DNA of 64,000 bases from Halieaceae bacterium UBA5085 (GTDB lineage Bacteria > Pseudomonadota > Gammaproteobacteria > Pseudomonadales > Halieaceae): assembly GCA_002414665.1 (NCBI GenBank), contig DIAF01000038.1, positions 92,492-156,491 of the forward strand. Direction: 5' to 3'. The notes under the pieces were generated by a model. That model was given only the letters and a program-made list of their open reading frames with translations, was not told the DNA's origin and ran no database searches. Shown here one piece after another: positions 16,383 through 25,588 of the stretch. A program made the position numbers and the translations under genes. The stretch's first letter is position 1; the number at the start of each line of letters is the position of its first letter.

Positions 16383-17411
16383 TCACAGGCTGCCCATCGC
16401 ACGCACGACCGGTCGCACCTCGCGCTTGTCGCGCTGCAGGACACTGTACAAGCGCATCTTGCGCTCGGCAACTTCCACCTCGGCGGAGAGCAGAAACCAG
16501 GAAGTGCTCTCGCCCAGCAGGCCGAGGACCTTGGCCGTACTCTTGTCGCCGAACACCGGATTCTCGAGAAAGGCCGTCACATCGGCGAAGCCGCCCTGCT
16601 CTTCCTGCGTTTGCAGCAACGCCTCCCCCTGGGCCTCACTCAGGGGCGCCAGGTCACCGTCACCGTTGACTGCCCGCAGCAGGGGCAGCGCTGCCGTATG
16701 AATGTTCAGCGGTGCCGGTGTACGCGGCCATACAGTCACCAAGGGCGCCAGCGCGAGATATAACTGCGGCGTGACATTCGCAACCGCGCGCAACTCACTG
16801 ACGCTGGCCATCGGCCGATTGGCGGCCCGGTAGGGTGGCGACTGGCTGAAGTACACATCGTCTTCAGCGCCATACGCACGTGGAATGCCGTCCGCATCCA
16901 GCCAGTCACCGATGGCGCGGGTAACCGCCACCGCTTCCGTTTGCCCCAAAGGCGCGTCAGGCAGCGCCTGCAGTAGACGAATAAAAAACTCCTCTGCCGC
17001 GGTAAACCGTTCCGTGGCCGCACCCTCATCTACCTCCGTCGGCGCTGCCGCCAGCGCATTCAGGTTGAACCGCCCCTGCAGATCCTGCAGCGAGCCCACC
17101 AGCCAGCCACCTTCATCCAGAGGATACGGCGTCGCCTGCTGCGCCCAGAGCTCACTCCTGTCATCCCGAGGCTGCGCCCGCGACTGGTCGGCGTCATAGT
17201 CCATGACCAGCGCTACCGCCGCCAATTCCTCGGCCCCGCGCAGGTACGCATAACCCTGATCCTGCAGAAACAGGTTCGCGCCACGCTGCGCGAACAGGGT
17301 GAATTCGCGCTGCATCGCTACCATGAGTGCCGCGCACAGGCCGAACACCAGTAGCGCCACCACCAGGGCCACGCCGCGCTGCGCAGTAAGATTACAGCGG
17401 GGGCAGCGCAT
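16383..17411 (-). CDS. gspK: Type II secretion minor pseudopilin GspK
   Basis: The 342-residue product starts with a short basic leader ending in TAQRG, followed by the hydrophobic VALVVALLVFGLCAALM helix, the class III prepilin cleavage context. As usual for GspK, the glutamate at position +5 of the mature chain is missing, which places it at the pilus tip with GspI and GspJ. A large globular domain follows, containing the DWLDADGIPRAYGAEDDVY segment typical of GspK. The chosen ATG lies 20 bases inside the gspJ end; the open frame extends further upstream but only as gspJ antiframe. Confidence 0.93.
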   Translation of the reverse strand: MRCPRCNLTAQRGVALVVALLVFGLCAALMVAMQREFTLFAQRGANLFLQDQGYAYLRGAEELAAVALVMDYDADQSRAQPRDDRSELWAQQATPYPLDEGGWLVGSLQDLQGRFNLNALAAAPTEVDEGAATERFTAAEEFFIRLLQALPDAPLGQTEAVAVTRAIGDWLDADGIPRAYGAEDDVYFSQSPPYRAANRPMASVSELRAVANVTPQLYLALAPLVTVWPRTPAPLNIHTAALPLLRAVNGDGDLAPLSEAQGEALLQTQEEQGGFADVTAFLENPVFGDKSTAKVLGLLGESTSWFLLSAEVEVAERKMRLYSVLQRDKREVRPVVRAMGSL

Positions 17412-18036
17412 ACAGCATCCGCAGGTCGCCCAGATCATCGACTTCCAGTGTGAGCTCCAGCGCAGCCGGCGGCTCCAGTGTGGCATCCGGCTGACTGGTA
17501 TCCACCACCCAGTTGTCCGGCCAGTTGCGGGTATCGACATCCGTACCTCGAGCACCCGGCTGCAGCGCCGCCACCGAGGCCAGGAAGGTGATCTGGACTC
17601 CCGTGACACCGCCCAGCAGGTGCACGCGCTGCGGCTCCGTAGAGCCTGCGCGATCCAGCACGGAATAGCTCTCGCGCCAGAGGCTGTCGTCCTCCCAGAC
17701 ATAATTAACACGCTGCAGGGTGCTGCGCGGCTGTGCCACAGGGTTGTGCCAACCGGTGCGGGTGAAACTGAGCAGGAAGCGCGCCGCGGGGCCGCCGGTC
17801 AAGGCCGGTTCCTCATCGCCGAACTCATCACGTACGGGGCGGTTCACGAACTGCCGCAGGTCACGCTGGAGTATCTGCAGGGCACGATTCACCTCCCAGG
17901 TACGCTCCGCCACCACGCGGGTACTTTCAACGCCGCTGATGACCGTGGAGAGTCCGCTGTAGGCCACCGCGGCAACGAACGCGGTAATCGCCAGCGCAAT
18001 CAACACTTCCACCAGCGTAAAACCCTTAACCCGCAA
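17392..18036 (-). CDS. gspJ: Type II secretion minor pseudopilin GspJ
   Basis: The mature protein begins at FTLVEVLIALAITAF after a very short leader ending in KG, and has the glutamate at +5. The 214-residue length is normal for GspJ. Start choice: a TTG codon (MRVKG leader) is the only start that gives a conventional prepilin leader, and GGGGGA lies 8 bases ahead of it. It overlaps the gspI end by 11 bases. The C-terminal domain segment ALELTLEVDDLGDLRMLYALP is typical. Confidence 0.92.
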   Translation of the reverse strand: MRVKGFTLVEVLIALAITAFVAAVAYSGLSTVISGVESTRVVAERTWEVNRALQILQRDLRQFVNRPVRDEFGDEEPALTGGPAARFLLSFTRTGWHNPVAQPRSTLQRVNYVWEDDSLWRESYSVLDRAGSTEPQRVHLLGGVTGVQITFLASVAALQPGARGTDVDTRNWPDNWVVDTSQPDATLEPPAALELTLEVDDLGDLRMLYALPPL

Positions 18037-18493
18037 GACGTGTATCCCCCGCGGACGCCCTTGTTGCGACCCCCTGCCGTACGCCACCGGGCATGGCCAT
18101 GAAGGCAACCAGCGAATAGAGCAGCGGGCCGCTCTCGCCTTCGCCGGCGCGCACGGAAATCTCAACCCGGAAAAAGCCCTGCACCTGTGTCGGGGTGCTC
18201 TCCAGCCGCCAGTGCCAGGGACGCCCGGCAAACTCTTCATTCCCGCTGTCGGTCCCCTGCAGCAACTCTGCCCGGGCCGCCGTCAGCAGCCGCAGCTCCA
18301 CCAGTTTCCTGTTGGCTACCAGGTGCGCCAGTGACTTGTCACGCAGGTAGCCGGTGCCGTCCACCTGCTGATGCAGGGCAAAAAGCAACGCAGGCAAAGC
18401 GAGGGCGACAATCGCCAGCGCCACCATGACCTCCACCAGGGTAAAACCCTGCGGCCCCCTGGCCCGGCACCTAGCGCAGCGCATCCGCGTCAT
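18026..18493 (-). CDS. gspI: Type II secretion minor pseudopilin GspI
   Basis: The 155-residue protein has a basic leader ending in PQG and the mature start FTLVEVMVALAIVALALP, with glutamate at +5. A second ATG three codons in is equally possible. The length and the single small ferredoxin-like domain agree with GspI, which nucleates the pseudopilus tip. The start lies 23 bases inside the gspH end. Confidence 0.93.
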   Translation of the reverse strand: MTRMRCARCRARGPQGFTLVEVMVALAIVALALPALLFALHQQVDGTGYLRDKSLAHLVANRKLVELRLLTAARAELLQGTDSGNEEFAGRPWHWRLESTPTQVQGFFRVEISVRAGEGESGPLLYSLVAFMAMPGGVRQGVATRASAGDTRLAG

Positions 18494-19073
18494 CCGCCAG
18501 CCCGCGCGGCATCATCGCCATTCGTCCCAGTAAATCCCACTCCAGTCGCCACAACAGTTCGCCGGTCTCCCGGCTGCGCCACTCCAGCGCACCCGGCGCC
18601 ACTTCGCCGCTGGCGTAAAACACGACCTGCGGCGCAGCATCTTCAGGCAGCGGGGCGGCCAGCAGATCTGCCGCGGGCGCACCGTCGAGCAGCAGGACCA
18701 GCTCCACATCGGCCACCAGCGTTCGAGGCGCAAGCACATCGCGGGCCAATTCCGGCACCCGCCAGCCTTCGGGGCGGCGTTCGCGCCAGTCGTAAAGGTA
18801 ACGGGTTTCCGTGCCTCCCGGGTCCACGGCCAGCAACAGCCCCATATCACGCCCGGCCATCTGCGCTTCCTCCAAGGCAAATTCTGCAACGTTGCGCAGC
18901 TCCCGAACCTGTGATTCAAGCAGCTGCTGCTGCCCGCCATCACCCACGTTCAGGGTCGCCAGCGAAGTCATCATGACAATCACGAACAGGACGACAAGCA
19001 GTTCAACAAGGCTGAAGCCGCGAAGCCGCGACGCATACTCCCGGCGGGCACCCACACTCGCCCGCGCGCGCAT
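18471..19073 (-). CDS. gspH: Type II secretion minor pseudopilin GspH
   Basis: The 200-residue product has a leader ending in RLRG and the mature start FSLVELLVVLFVIVMM with glutamate at +5. The following beta-rich domain includes AEFALEEAQMAGRDMGLLL, the usual helix after the N-terminal spine in GspH. The ATG lies 4 bases after the gspG stop, which fixes the start; the frame is open further upstream but overlaps gspG. GspH links the tip to the GspG shaft. Confidence 0.92.
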   Translation of the reverse strand: MRARASVGARREYASRLRGFSLVELLVVLFVIVMMTSLATLNVGDGGQQQLLESQVRELRNVAEFALEEAQMAGRDMGLLLAVDPGGTETRYLYDWRERRPEGWRVPELARDVLAPRTLVADVELVLLLDGAPAADLLAAPLPEDAAPQVVFYASGEVAPGALEWRSRETGELLWRLEWDLLGRMAMMPRGLADDADALR

Positions 19074-19077
19074 GAAC

Positions 19078-19524
19078 TCAGTCCCGCTCCTTCCAGTTAC
19101 CGATATCGGCGTTCTGTCCCTCACCACCCGACAGGCCATCTGCGCCAAGGCTATAGAGGTCCACCTCGCCGTTTTCACCCGGGCTCAGGTACAGGTAAGG
19201 ACGCCCCCAGGGATCCAGCGGCACCTCCTGCAAGTAACCGCCATCCTTGAAGTTACGTGGCTGCGGGTCCAGGTTGCTCGCCTCTACCAGTGCGTCCAGA
19301 CCCTGCTCCGTGGTTGGATACACATAGTTGTCAAGGCGATAGATCTTCAGCGCCGTCTCAATCGCCTTGAAATCCGCGTGCACCTTCTGGATGCGCGCCT
19401 CGTCCGCACGGTTCAGCACGGTCGGTGCCACGACACTGATCAGCAGCCCCATGATCACCAGTACCACCAGAATCTCCACCAGCGAAAAACCGCTGGCCCG
19501 CCTTGCTGTTGTCCGGAGTTTCAT
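19078..19524 (-). CDS. gspG: Type II secretion major pseudopilin GspG
   Basis: The 148-residue product is the shaft-forming pseudopilin. The leader ends in ASG, the mature protein starts FSLVEILVVLVIMGLL, and the C-terminal part has the strongly conserved YLQEVPLDPWGRPYLYLSPG and SLGADG segments, the latter forming the calcium-binding loop. The ATG lies 4 bases after the gspF stop. A longer start 10 codons upstream would overlap gspF and give an unusual leader. Confidence 0.97.
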   Translation of the reverse strand: MKLRTTARRASGFSLVEILVVLVIMGLLISVVAPTVLNRADEARIQKVHADFKAIETALKIYRLDNYVYPTTEQGLDALVEASNLDPQPRNFKDGGYLQEVPLDPWGRPYLYLSPGENGEVDLYSLGADGLSGGEGQNADIGNWKERD

Positions 19525-19528
19525 ATCA

Positions 19529-20749
19529 CTATCGCACCATCGTATTGAGATCAAAAATCGGCAGCAGGATGGCCATCACTATCAGCAATACCATCCCGCC
19601 CATAAACACCACCAGGAGCGGCTCCAGCAGACTCATCATGGTGCCGAGCGTCATTTCCAGCTCGCGCTCCTGATTGCTGGCCGAACGCGCAAGCATCGTT
19701 TCCAGTTCCCCACTGGCCTCGCCACTGGCCACCATGTGCACCATCATCGGCGGAAAGCGACCACTTTCGCGCAGCGCACGGTGCAGGCTACTGCCTTCCT
19801 GTACACGCTCCGCCACCCGTGCACTGTCCTCTCGCAGCAGCAGGTTGGTCAATACCTGCCCGGCGATCCGCAGCGACTCCAACAGGGGCACCCCGCTGGC
19901 CATGAGGATACTCAGGGTCGAGGCGAAGCGGGCCGTATCCATTGCAATCACCAGCCGCGAAAAGCCGGGGACGCGCAATAACAGCGCATGCCAGCGCCTG
20001 CGACGTTGCGGGTGGCGTAACCAGCGGCGCAGCGCGAACACCAGTGCCACTGCGGCCACCAGCACCCAGAGCGCATAATCGCGGGAGAAATCGCTGGCAA
20101 CAATCAGACCCCGGGTCAGCAACGGCAGTTCACGGTTGGTATGTGCGAAAATGCCGATAAGTTCCGGGACAACAAAAATCATCAGCGCCACGACCACTGC
20201 CAGCGCCACAGCAATCAGGATGAACGGATAGATCATGGCCATTTTCAGTTTCTGCGCCGTGTACTGCCGCTGTTCGTTGTAATCCGCCAACTGCGCCAGC
20301 ACGGGGCCGAGAAAGCCAGCGTGTTCGCCGGCATTGACCATGGCCCGATACATTTCGTTGAACACCAGAGGAAACTCGCCCATGGCGTAGGCCAGCGTGT
20401 GGCCCTCTGCCACGCGGGAGCGCACTTGCAGCAACAGCCCCTGGGTGCGCCCTTTGCGGCTTTGCTCCGCAGCGGCCTGCAAACACTCGTCGAGCGGAAG
20501 GTTGGACTGTACCAGCGTGGCGAGCTGCCGGGTCACCAGGGCGAGTTCCGCCACGCTGATACGAGGTTGCAAGAACGACCAACCCGTTCGCCGTTTGCCC
20601 TCCGACTGACGGTTGGCCACCGACACTTCCACGGGCCGCAGCTTCTGAGTGCGCAACTGGCCGCGTACCTGACGCTCCGAGTCGCCTTCAAGTACGCCCT
20701 TGACCAGCTTGCCGCCGGGATCCAGTGCCTGATAACGATATGCTGTCAT
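19529..20749 (-). CDS. gspF: Type II secretion inner-membrane protein GspF
   Basis: The 406-residue protein has the duplicated cytoplasmic helical domains and three membrane segments (about 170-195, 220-240 and 370-395) of GspF/PilC proteins. Visible family segments are YRYQALDPGGKLVKG at the start and the pair of ARFASTLSILMASGVPLLE-like domain openings. It is the polytopic centre of the assembly platform. It lies 13 bases after gspE. Confidence 0.96.
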   Translation of the reverse strand: MTAYRYQALDPGGKLVKGVLEGDSERQVRGQLRTQKLRPVEVSVANRQSEGKRRTGWSFLQPRISVAELALVTRQLATLVQSNLPLDECLQAAAEQSRKGRTQGLLLQVRSRVAEGHTLAYAMGEFPLVFNEMYRAMVNAGEHAGFLGPVLAQLADYNEQRQYTAQKLKMAMIYPFILIAVALAVVVALMIFVVPELIGIFAHTNRELPLLTRGLIVASDFSRDYALWVLVAAVALVFALRRWLRHPQRRRRWHALLLRVPGFSRLVIAMDTARFASTLSILMASGVPLLESLRIAGQVLTNLLLREDSARVAERVQEGSSLHRALRESGRFPPMMVHMVASGEASGELETMLARSASNQERELEMTLGTMMSLLEPLLVVFMGGMVLLIVMAILLPIFDLNTMVR

Positions 20750-20762
20750 GCCGATTCAGCGC

Positions 20763-22268
20763 TCAGGTCACGGCGGTGACGCGCAGCACTTCTTCGATGC
20801 TGGTTTCACCACTGAGAACACGCCGGCGACCGTCTTCCTGTATCCCCGGATAGTGCTTGCGCGCCTCCGCGAGCATCTCCTGCTCGCTCGCACCTTCATG
20901 GATCATCAGGCGCAGCGCATCAGTGACCTCGATGAGTTCGTAGATGCCGGTTCGGCCGCGGTATCCACTGTAATTGCATTGCTCGCAGCCCTTCGCCCGG
21001 TAGACATTCACGGCGGAGTGATCATCGGCGGCCAGCCCGAGCAGCGTCCGCTCGGCGTCCACCAGGGGATGGGGTTCCTTGCAGTCGCCGCACAACAGTC
21101 GAACGAGGCGTTGCGCCATGACACCAATCAGGCTGGAAGACAGCAGGAAAGGTTCTATACCCATATCCTGCAGGCGCGTGACCGCCCCGATGGCCGTATT
21201 GGTGTGCAGCGTGGAAAGTACCAAGTGACCGGTGAGCGAAGCCTGCACTGCAATTTCCGCTGTCTCCAGGTCGCGAATTTCCCCCACCATCACCACATCC
21301 GGATCCTGCCGCAGGATGGCCCGCAGGCCGCGGGCAAAGGTCATATCCACCTTGGGATTGACCTGCGTCTGGCCAACCCCCGGCAGCATGTATTCCACCG
21401 GGTCTTCAATGGTGAGGATATTGCGCGTTGCCTGGTTGATGTGGGTCAGGCCGGCATACAGCGTGGTGGTTTTTCCCGAACCAGTGGGGCCCGTGACCAG
21501 AATGATGCCGTGGGGACTGCGCAGGGCTTTCTCATAACACGCAAGTACCTGCGCGTTCATGTTCAGCTGCTGCAGCTCCAACTGGCCCGCCTGCTTGTCC
21601 AGCAGGCGCAAGACCACGCGCTCGCCGTGGGCGGATGGCATGGTCGACATACGGATATCGATGGCGTGGCCGGCTATGCGCACCGAGATACGACCATCCT
21701 GCGGCACGCGTTTTTCGGCGATATCCAGCTTCGCCATCACCTTCAGCCGCGACACCAGCAATGGCGCCAGCATCCGCTTGGGCGACAGTACCTCGGCCAG
21801 CACGCCATCAACCCGGTAGCGCACGCTCAGGCGATCCTCGAAGGTTTCAATATGGATATCCGAGGCCTGCTCCCGCACCGCCTGTGACAGAATTGCGTTG
21901 ATCAGCCGAATAATCGGCGCATCGTCCTCGGCGTCCATCAAATCGCCGGCGTCGGGTATTTCATCCGCGAGGCGGCTCAGGTCCACATCGGCACTGATAT
22001 CCTCGGCCATCTGCACCGCGGCGTTGTTATCGCGCTGGTAGGCACGGGACAGGCGCCGCTGGAACTCGGCATCGGACACGCGCTCGAACCCGAAGGGCGC
22101 TCCTAGCCAACGGCGGATCTCCAGCAGCAGCTGCGGTTCCAGTGCATTGCGGTGGATGAGCACGGCACCCTGCTCTCGGCTGTCCACCAACACACCATAC
22201 TGTTTGGCAAAGCCGAAGGGCAGGTTTGACCTCGACACTGCGGGCGCTGTGACGTCCGCGGCAGACAT
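20763..22268 (-). CDS. gspE: Type II secretion ATPase GspE
   Basis: The 501-residue protein is the cytoplasmic motor. The Walker A loop is GPTGSGKTTT, followed by an aspartate box (ILTIEDPVEY), the Walker B segment GEIRDLETAEIAV and the His box LSTLHTNTA. A zinc-binding tetracysteine domain is present (LLCGDC ... GCEQCNYSG). The N-terminal part resembles the GspL-binding domain. Its ATG overlaps the gspD stop by one base (TGATG). Confidence 0.97.
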   Translation of the reverse strand: MSAADVTAPAVSRSNLPFGFAKQYGVLVDSREQGAVLIHRNALEPQLLLEIRRWLGAPFGFERVSDAEFQRRLSRAYQRDNNAAVQMAEDISADVDLSRLADEIPDAGDLMDAEDDAPIIRLINAILSQAVREQASDIHIETFEDRLSVRYRVDGVLAEVLSPKRMLAPLLVSRLKVMAKLDIAEKRVPQDGRISVRIAGHAIDIRMSTMPSAHGERVVLRLLDKQAGQLELQQLNMNAQVLACYEKALRSPHGIILVTGPTGSGKTTTLYAGLTHINQATRNILTIEDPVEYMLPGVGQTQVNPKVDMTFARGLRAILRQDPDVVMVGEIRDLETAEIAVQASLTGHLVLSTLHTNTAIGAVTRLQDMGIEPFLLSSSLIGVMAQRLVRLLCGDCKEPHPLVDAERTLLGLAADDHSAVNVYRAKGCEQCNYSGYRGRTGIYELIEVTDALRLMIHEGASEQEMLAEARKHYPGIQEDGRRRVLSGETSIEEVLRVTAVT

Positions 22269-24295
22269 CAATTGATCTCCACGGCCGCCGGTGCGTTGCC
22301 CGCCTCGTCGCGGATCTCCTCAAGCTGGCGGATCTGCTCCTCCCACTCAGGCAAGACCGGCACATTGCCATCATCGAGGAACATGAGGCCGCGCTCCCGA
22401 CGCAGTATCTGCTGCTCGCGAATATAGCGATACTTGTCTGCCGTGGCACCGGCCAACTGCTCGTCATCGCGGATGATGGTGGGGCGTATGAAAATCAGCA
22501 GGTTGGTCTTGGTGACCTGCACGGCATCGTTGCGGAACAGGCGGCCGAAGAAGGGGATATCGCCAAGCAGCGGCACCTTCTGTGTGGCGTCCTGCACATC
22601 GTCCTTGATCAGTCCGCCCAGCACAACCACACGCCCGTCTGCCGCGAGCACCTTGGTTTGCAGCACTCGTTCGTTGGTAATGAGATCGGAGGCCTGCAAC
22701 ACCACCGAGGTATTGCTCAGGCTGGACACTTCCTGGGAAATATCCAGCACCACCGCATCGCCTTCGTTGATATGTGGCGTGACTTTCAGCGTGATCCCCA
22801 CATTCTCCCGCTCGATGGTCTGGAAGGGATTCTGGGCGCCGTCGCCGGTGCCGGTGCTGGTAAACGAACCGGTCACGAAAGGCACATTCTGGCCCACGGT
22901 GATGTAGGCTTCCTGGTTATCCAGCGTCAGTAAACTGGGCGTGGACAGAATGTTCGCGTTGGAATTTTCCTTCAGGGCATTGAGAATGACAGTCATTGAC
23001 AGGTCATCGTCGATCACCCCCCAGCCAAGGGAAACGCCCGGTGACTGCGCCAGAGCCCCGGCCAGGGCTCCCACGTTGAAGTCACCCGTGGTCACGCCCC
23101 CGGTGGTATCGTCACCGCCATCTTCAGGCAGTATCGCGCCCGCGATGCGCCGGGCACGGGCGTCGTCGGCACTGATACTGCTGCCGAAAAAGCCGCTGTC
23201 ATTGGCAAACAGCCACTGCAACCCCAGATCCTGGCCATCGCGCACCTCCATCTCAACGATAATGGCCTCAACGAGCACCTGGGCCCGACGGATATCCAGA
23301 CGTGCCACTACTGCCTCCAGCGCCGCCATTTTGTCAGTCGGCGCCGTAATAATGAGTGCGTTGGTGTTCTTGTCGGCTTCGATGGTGGCGCTGGTCTCGC
23401 CAGCGCGCTGCGCACGCCCCGCCTCTCCCGCATCGACGCGGCCAATGTTCTGCATGACACGGGTCAACACCTCCGCCACTTCCTCGGCTTTGGCATACTC
23501 AAGGTAGATGACCTTCACGTTGCCGCTCTGCTCGAGCGGGGTATCCAGGTACCGAATCAGCTGGGTCATACGCGCGCGTTCGAGCTCGTCGGCACTGACC
23601 AGCACGCTGTTGGTGCGCGCATCAGCGACCAGCATAACCTCGACCTCGGTGCCCTGCTGCGCCTCCGAGGTGTTCAGTTGATCGAGCATCCGCACCACAT
23701 CCTCGGCAACGCCGTAGCGCAGCTTGATAACCTCGGTTTCCTGCGTGGCGGTGCGATCCATACGCTCGATGATTGCCGCTATACGGTCGATATTGGAAGC
23801 GACATCGGAAATGATGATCGCATTACTCGGCGCATAGGCCGCCATGTGCGCCTGCTGGGGCACCAGTGGACGCAGCACGGGTATCAGCTTGGCCGCGGAA
23901 ATGTTCTTCAGGCGCATGACCTGCGTGACGTACTCGTCATTGCCACGCTGGCCTTCGTCATCACGCACGGTCACCGGCGCGGAACGGGCATCCTTGCTTT
24001 GAATGACGCGCACGACGCCGCCAGAGCGAACGGCGGTATAACCGTGCACCTCAAGTATGGACAGGAAAAGATCATAAAGCTCCGCCCGCGACACCGGCTT
24101 GGAGGAGACAACCTTGACCTTGCCTTTTACCGCCGGGTCGACAACGATGGTCGTTTCAGTGGCCTCGGCGACAAACTTGATCAGCTCCTGAATATCGGTT
24201 TCTTTCAGGTTGACGGTAAAATCCTGAGCGCTGGCGGTTACTGCGCCAAAGGCGGCCAGTAAATATAACAGCGGTACTCGCAGTGCCCGCGACAT
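22268..24295 (-). CDS. gspD: Type II secretion outer-membrane secretin GspD
   Basis: The 675-residue product has a cleavable signal peptide ending near VTASA, then the N0 domain (FTVNLKETDIQELIKFVAEATE), repeated N1-N3 domains and the C-terminal secretin barrel with VPLLGDIPFFGRLFR near residue 590. A C-terminal tail follows that may act as the pilotin-binding S domain. It forms the outer-membrane channel. I prefer the ATG whose signal peptide begins MSRALRV; a GTG three codons upstream is possible. Confidence 0.96.
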   Translation of the reverse strand: MSRALRVPLLYLLAAFGAVTASAQDFTVNLKETDIQELIKFVAEATETTIVVDPAVKGKVKVVSSKPVSRAELYDLFLSILEVHGYTAVRSGGVVRVIQSKDARSAPVTVRDDEGQRGNDEYVTQVMRLKNISAAKLIPVLRPLVPQQAHMAAYAPSNAIIISDVASNIDRIAAIIERMDRTATQETEVIKLRYGVAEDVVRMLDQLNTSEAQQGTEVEVMLVADARTNSVLVSADELERARMTQLIRYLDTPLEQSGNVKVIYLEYAKAEEVAEVLTRVMQNIGRVDAGEAGRAQRAGETSATIEADKNTNALIITAPTDKMAALEAVVARLDIRRAQVLVEAIIVEMEVRDGQDLGLQWLFANDSGFFGSSISADDARARRIAGAILPEDGGDDTTGGVTTGDFNVGALAGALAQSPGVSLGWGVIDDDLSMTVILNALKENSNANILSTPSLLTLDNQEAYITVGQNVPFVTGSFTSTGTGDGAQNPFQTIERENVGITLKVTPHINEGDAVVLDISQEVSSLSNTSVVLQASDLITNERVLQTKVLAADGRVVVLGGLIKDDVQDATQKVPLLGDIPFFGRLFRNDAVQVTKTNLLIFIRPTIIRDDEQLAGATADKYRYIREQQILRRERGLMFLDDGNVPVLPEWEEQIRQLEEIRDEAGNAPAAVEIN

Positions 24296-24340
24296 GATTC
24301 TCACTGAGTCTGTGTCCTTAAATGAATAGCCTTGACTCTA

Positions 24341-25381
24341 TCACCGATCGGTCGTTGCATCATCCAGCCTCACACTCAGCGCCACGGACTCCGCGCCACG
24401 CAGCAGGTCGAAAGACACCTCGCTCGCTGAGCGCATGGCCTGGTAGAGTCGCATGGTGTTCGCGGGGTCTGACAGGGACAAGCCGTTTACCGCCACTACC
24501 AGATCACCCGGGCGGAAGCCTAATTGCTTGAATTGCTCCCGGTGCTGTCCCGGCGTCACCCGGTAGCCACGCAGCACGCCCTCTTCACGGACCGCACTGA
24601 TACGCACCAGGTCGGCGAGGGACTGCGGATCCTCATACAACTGATCGCGATAGGCCGCCGCCAAGGCTGCGGACTCGGCGTCCGTGCGACGATCTATTAC
24701 CGTCGCTGCAGACGCGGCAGGAGCCGCGCTGCGGGGCACCCGGCTCTGCGCGCCGGTCAACTGTGCATCCAGCGCGGAGGGCGGATACAGACGCAACAGC
24801 TCGTAGGTGCCGCCATTGTCGAGCACAACCTGATCCGGCATGACCTTCGCCAGCAGCACTCTACCGGCAACCGGCAATTCGTCGTCCACCGAGTAAATGG
24901 CCTGGCGGCCGCGGTGCTCGATGACTGCACTGCCCTCGCCGGCGGCATTGAAGGCGATAATGCCGCGCAGTGTGAGTTCCAACCGGCTATCTCGAGCTCC
25001 GCGTTCGATCCCCTCGCGCGCACTGCGCACCTCGCTGGCACTGGCCACCGCCGTCTCGACTTCCGACGCCGCGCCGGGATCGCCGAACAAGGCCCAGCCA
25101 CGCAGCGCCTCGATGTCCACCTGGGTCCTGCCGCCAGCCGCAGTAATGGCCTGCGCCGGAGGGTTGATCACCTCACCTTCCAGCCTGGTCCCGGGCGCCA
25201 CCGGGAACAGCGCCCAGAACAGCTGCACCGCGGCCGCCAACATCCAGAGACACGCCAGCCACACCACCCCCCTGCGCAACCAGAGGACATTGCGCGGCTG
25301 ACTCAAGGCCGAGAACAGACGCAGCAAACCATCGACCGTCTTCCCTGCGATGCTGCTGTGACTCAGTGAACCTGCGGCCAA
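24341..25381 (-). CDS. gspC: Type II secretion protein GspC
   Basis: The 346-residue product has a cytoplasmic N terminus, a membrane helix (about 40-60, VVWLACLWMLAAAVQLFWAL), the periplasmic homology region (LRGIIAFNAAGEGSAVIEHRG) that contacts the secretin, and a C-terminal PDZ domain with GYRVTPG and FRPGDLVVAVNGLSLSD. I chose TTG as start: GGGAGAG lies about 5 bases ahead, and a TATAAT element lies about 55 bases upstream. The frame is open to an ATG 25 codons earlier, but that region has no ribosome binding site and contains the promoter element. It heads the operon. Confidence 0.9.
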   Translation of the reverse strand: MAAGSLSHSSIAGKTVDGLLRLFSALSQPRNVLWLRRGVVWLACLWMLAAAVQLFWALFPVAPGTRLEGEVINPPAQAITAAGGRTQVDIEALRGWALFGDPGAASEVETAVASASEVRSAREGIERGARDSRLELTLRGIIAFNAAGEGSAVIEHRGRQAIYSVDDELPVAGRVLLAKVMPDQVVLDNGGTYELLRLYPPSALDAQLTGAQSRVPRSAAPAASAATVIDRRTDAESAALAAAYRDQLYEDPQSLADLVRISAVREEGVLRGYRVTPGQHREQFKQLGFRPGDLVVAVNGLSLSDPANTMRLYQAMRSASEVSFDLLRGAESVALSVRLDDATTDR

Positions 25382-25439
25382 TGCTCTCTCCCGATATGCC
25401 CCCGCACGCCAGAGGCGGCCCGCCGGGGGGAACGCCTCG

Positions 25440-25468
25440 ATTATAGGGTGCGCCATTAAAAGATAAAA
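25440..25468 (-). promoter_or_regulatory. Candidate promoter of the gsp operon
   Basis: Read leftward, a perfect TATAAT lies at 25445-25440, with a weak -35 (TTTTAT) 17 bases before it. This would give a leader of about 50 bases ahead of the gspC TTG start. It sits in the divergent gap with cysK. Confidence 0.45.
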
Positions 25469-25588
25469 CCGTGACGGTTGTGTGACAGCGAGATGACCAC
25501 CTGGTTATGCCACCGTGTCTTCGATGGACAGGAACAGGCCAGTTGACTAACCTTGCCCGCTGCCGACACCTTTTCAGGAGCAAGACCG

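Noticed and set aside
20748..21887. Plus-strand open frame of 379 codons opposite gspE
   Set aside because: Antisense to the ATPase, no motif, no ribosome site of note.
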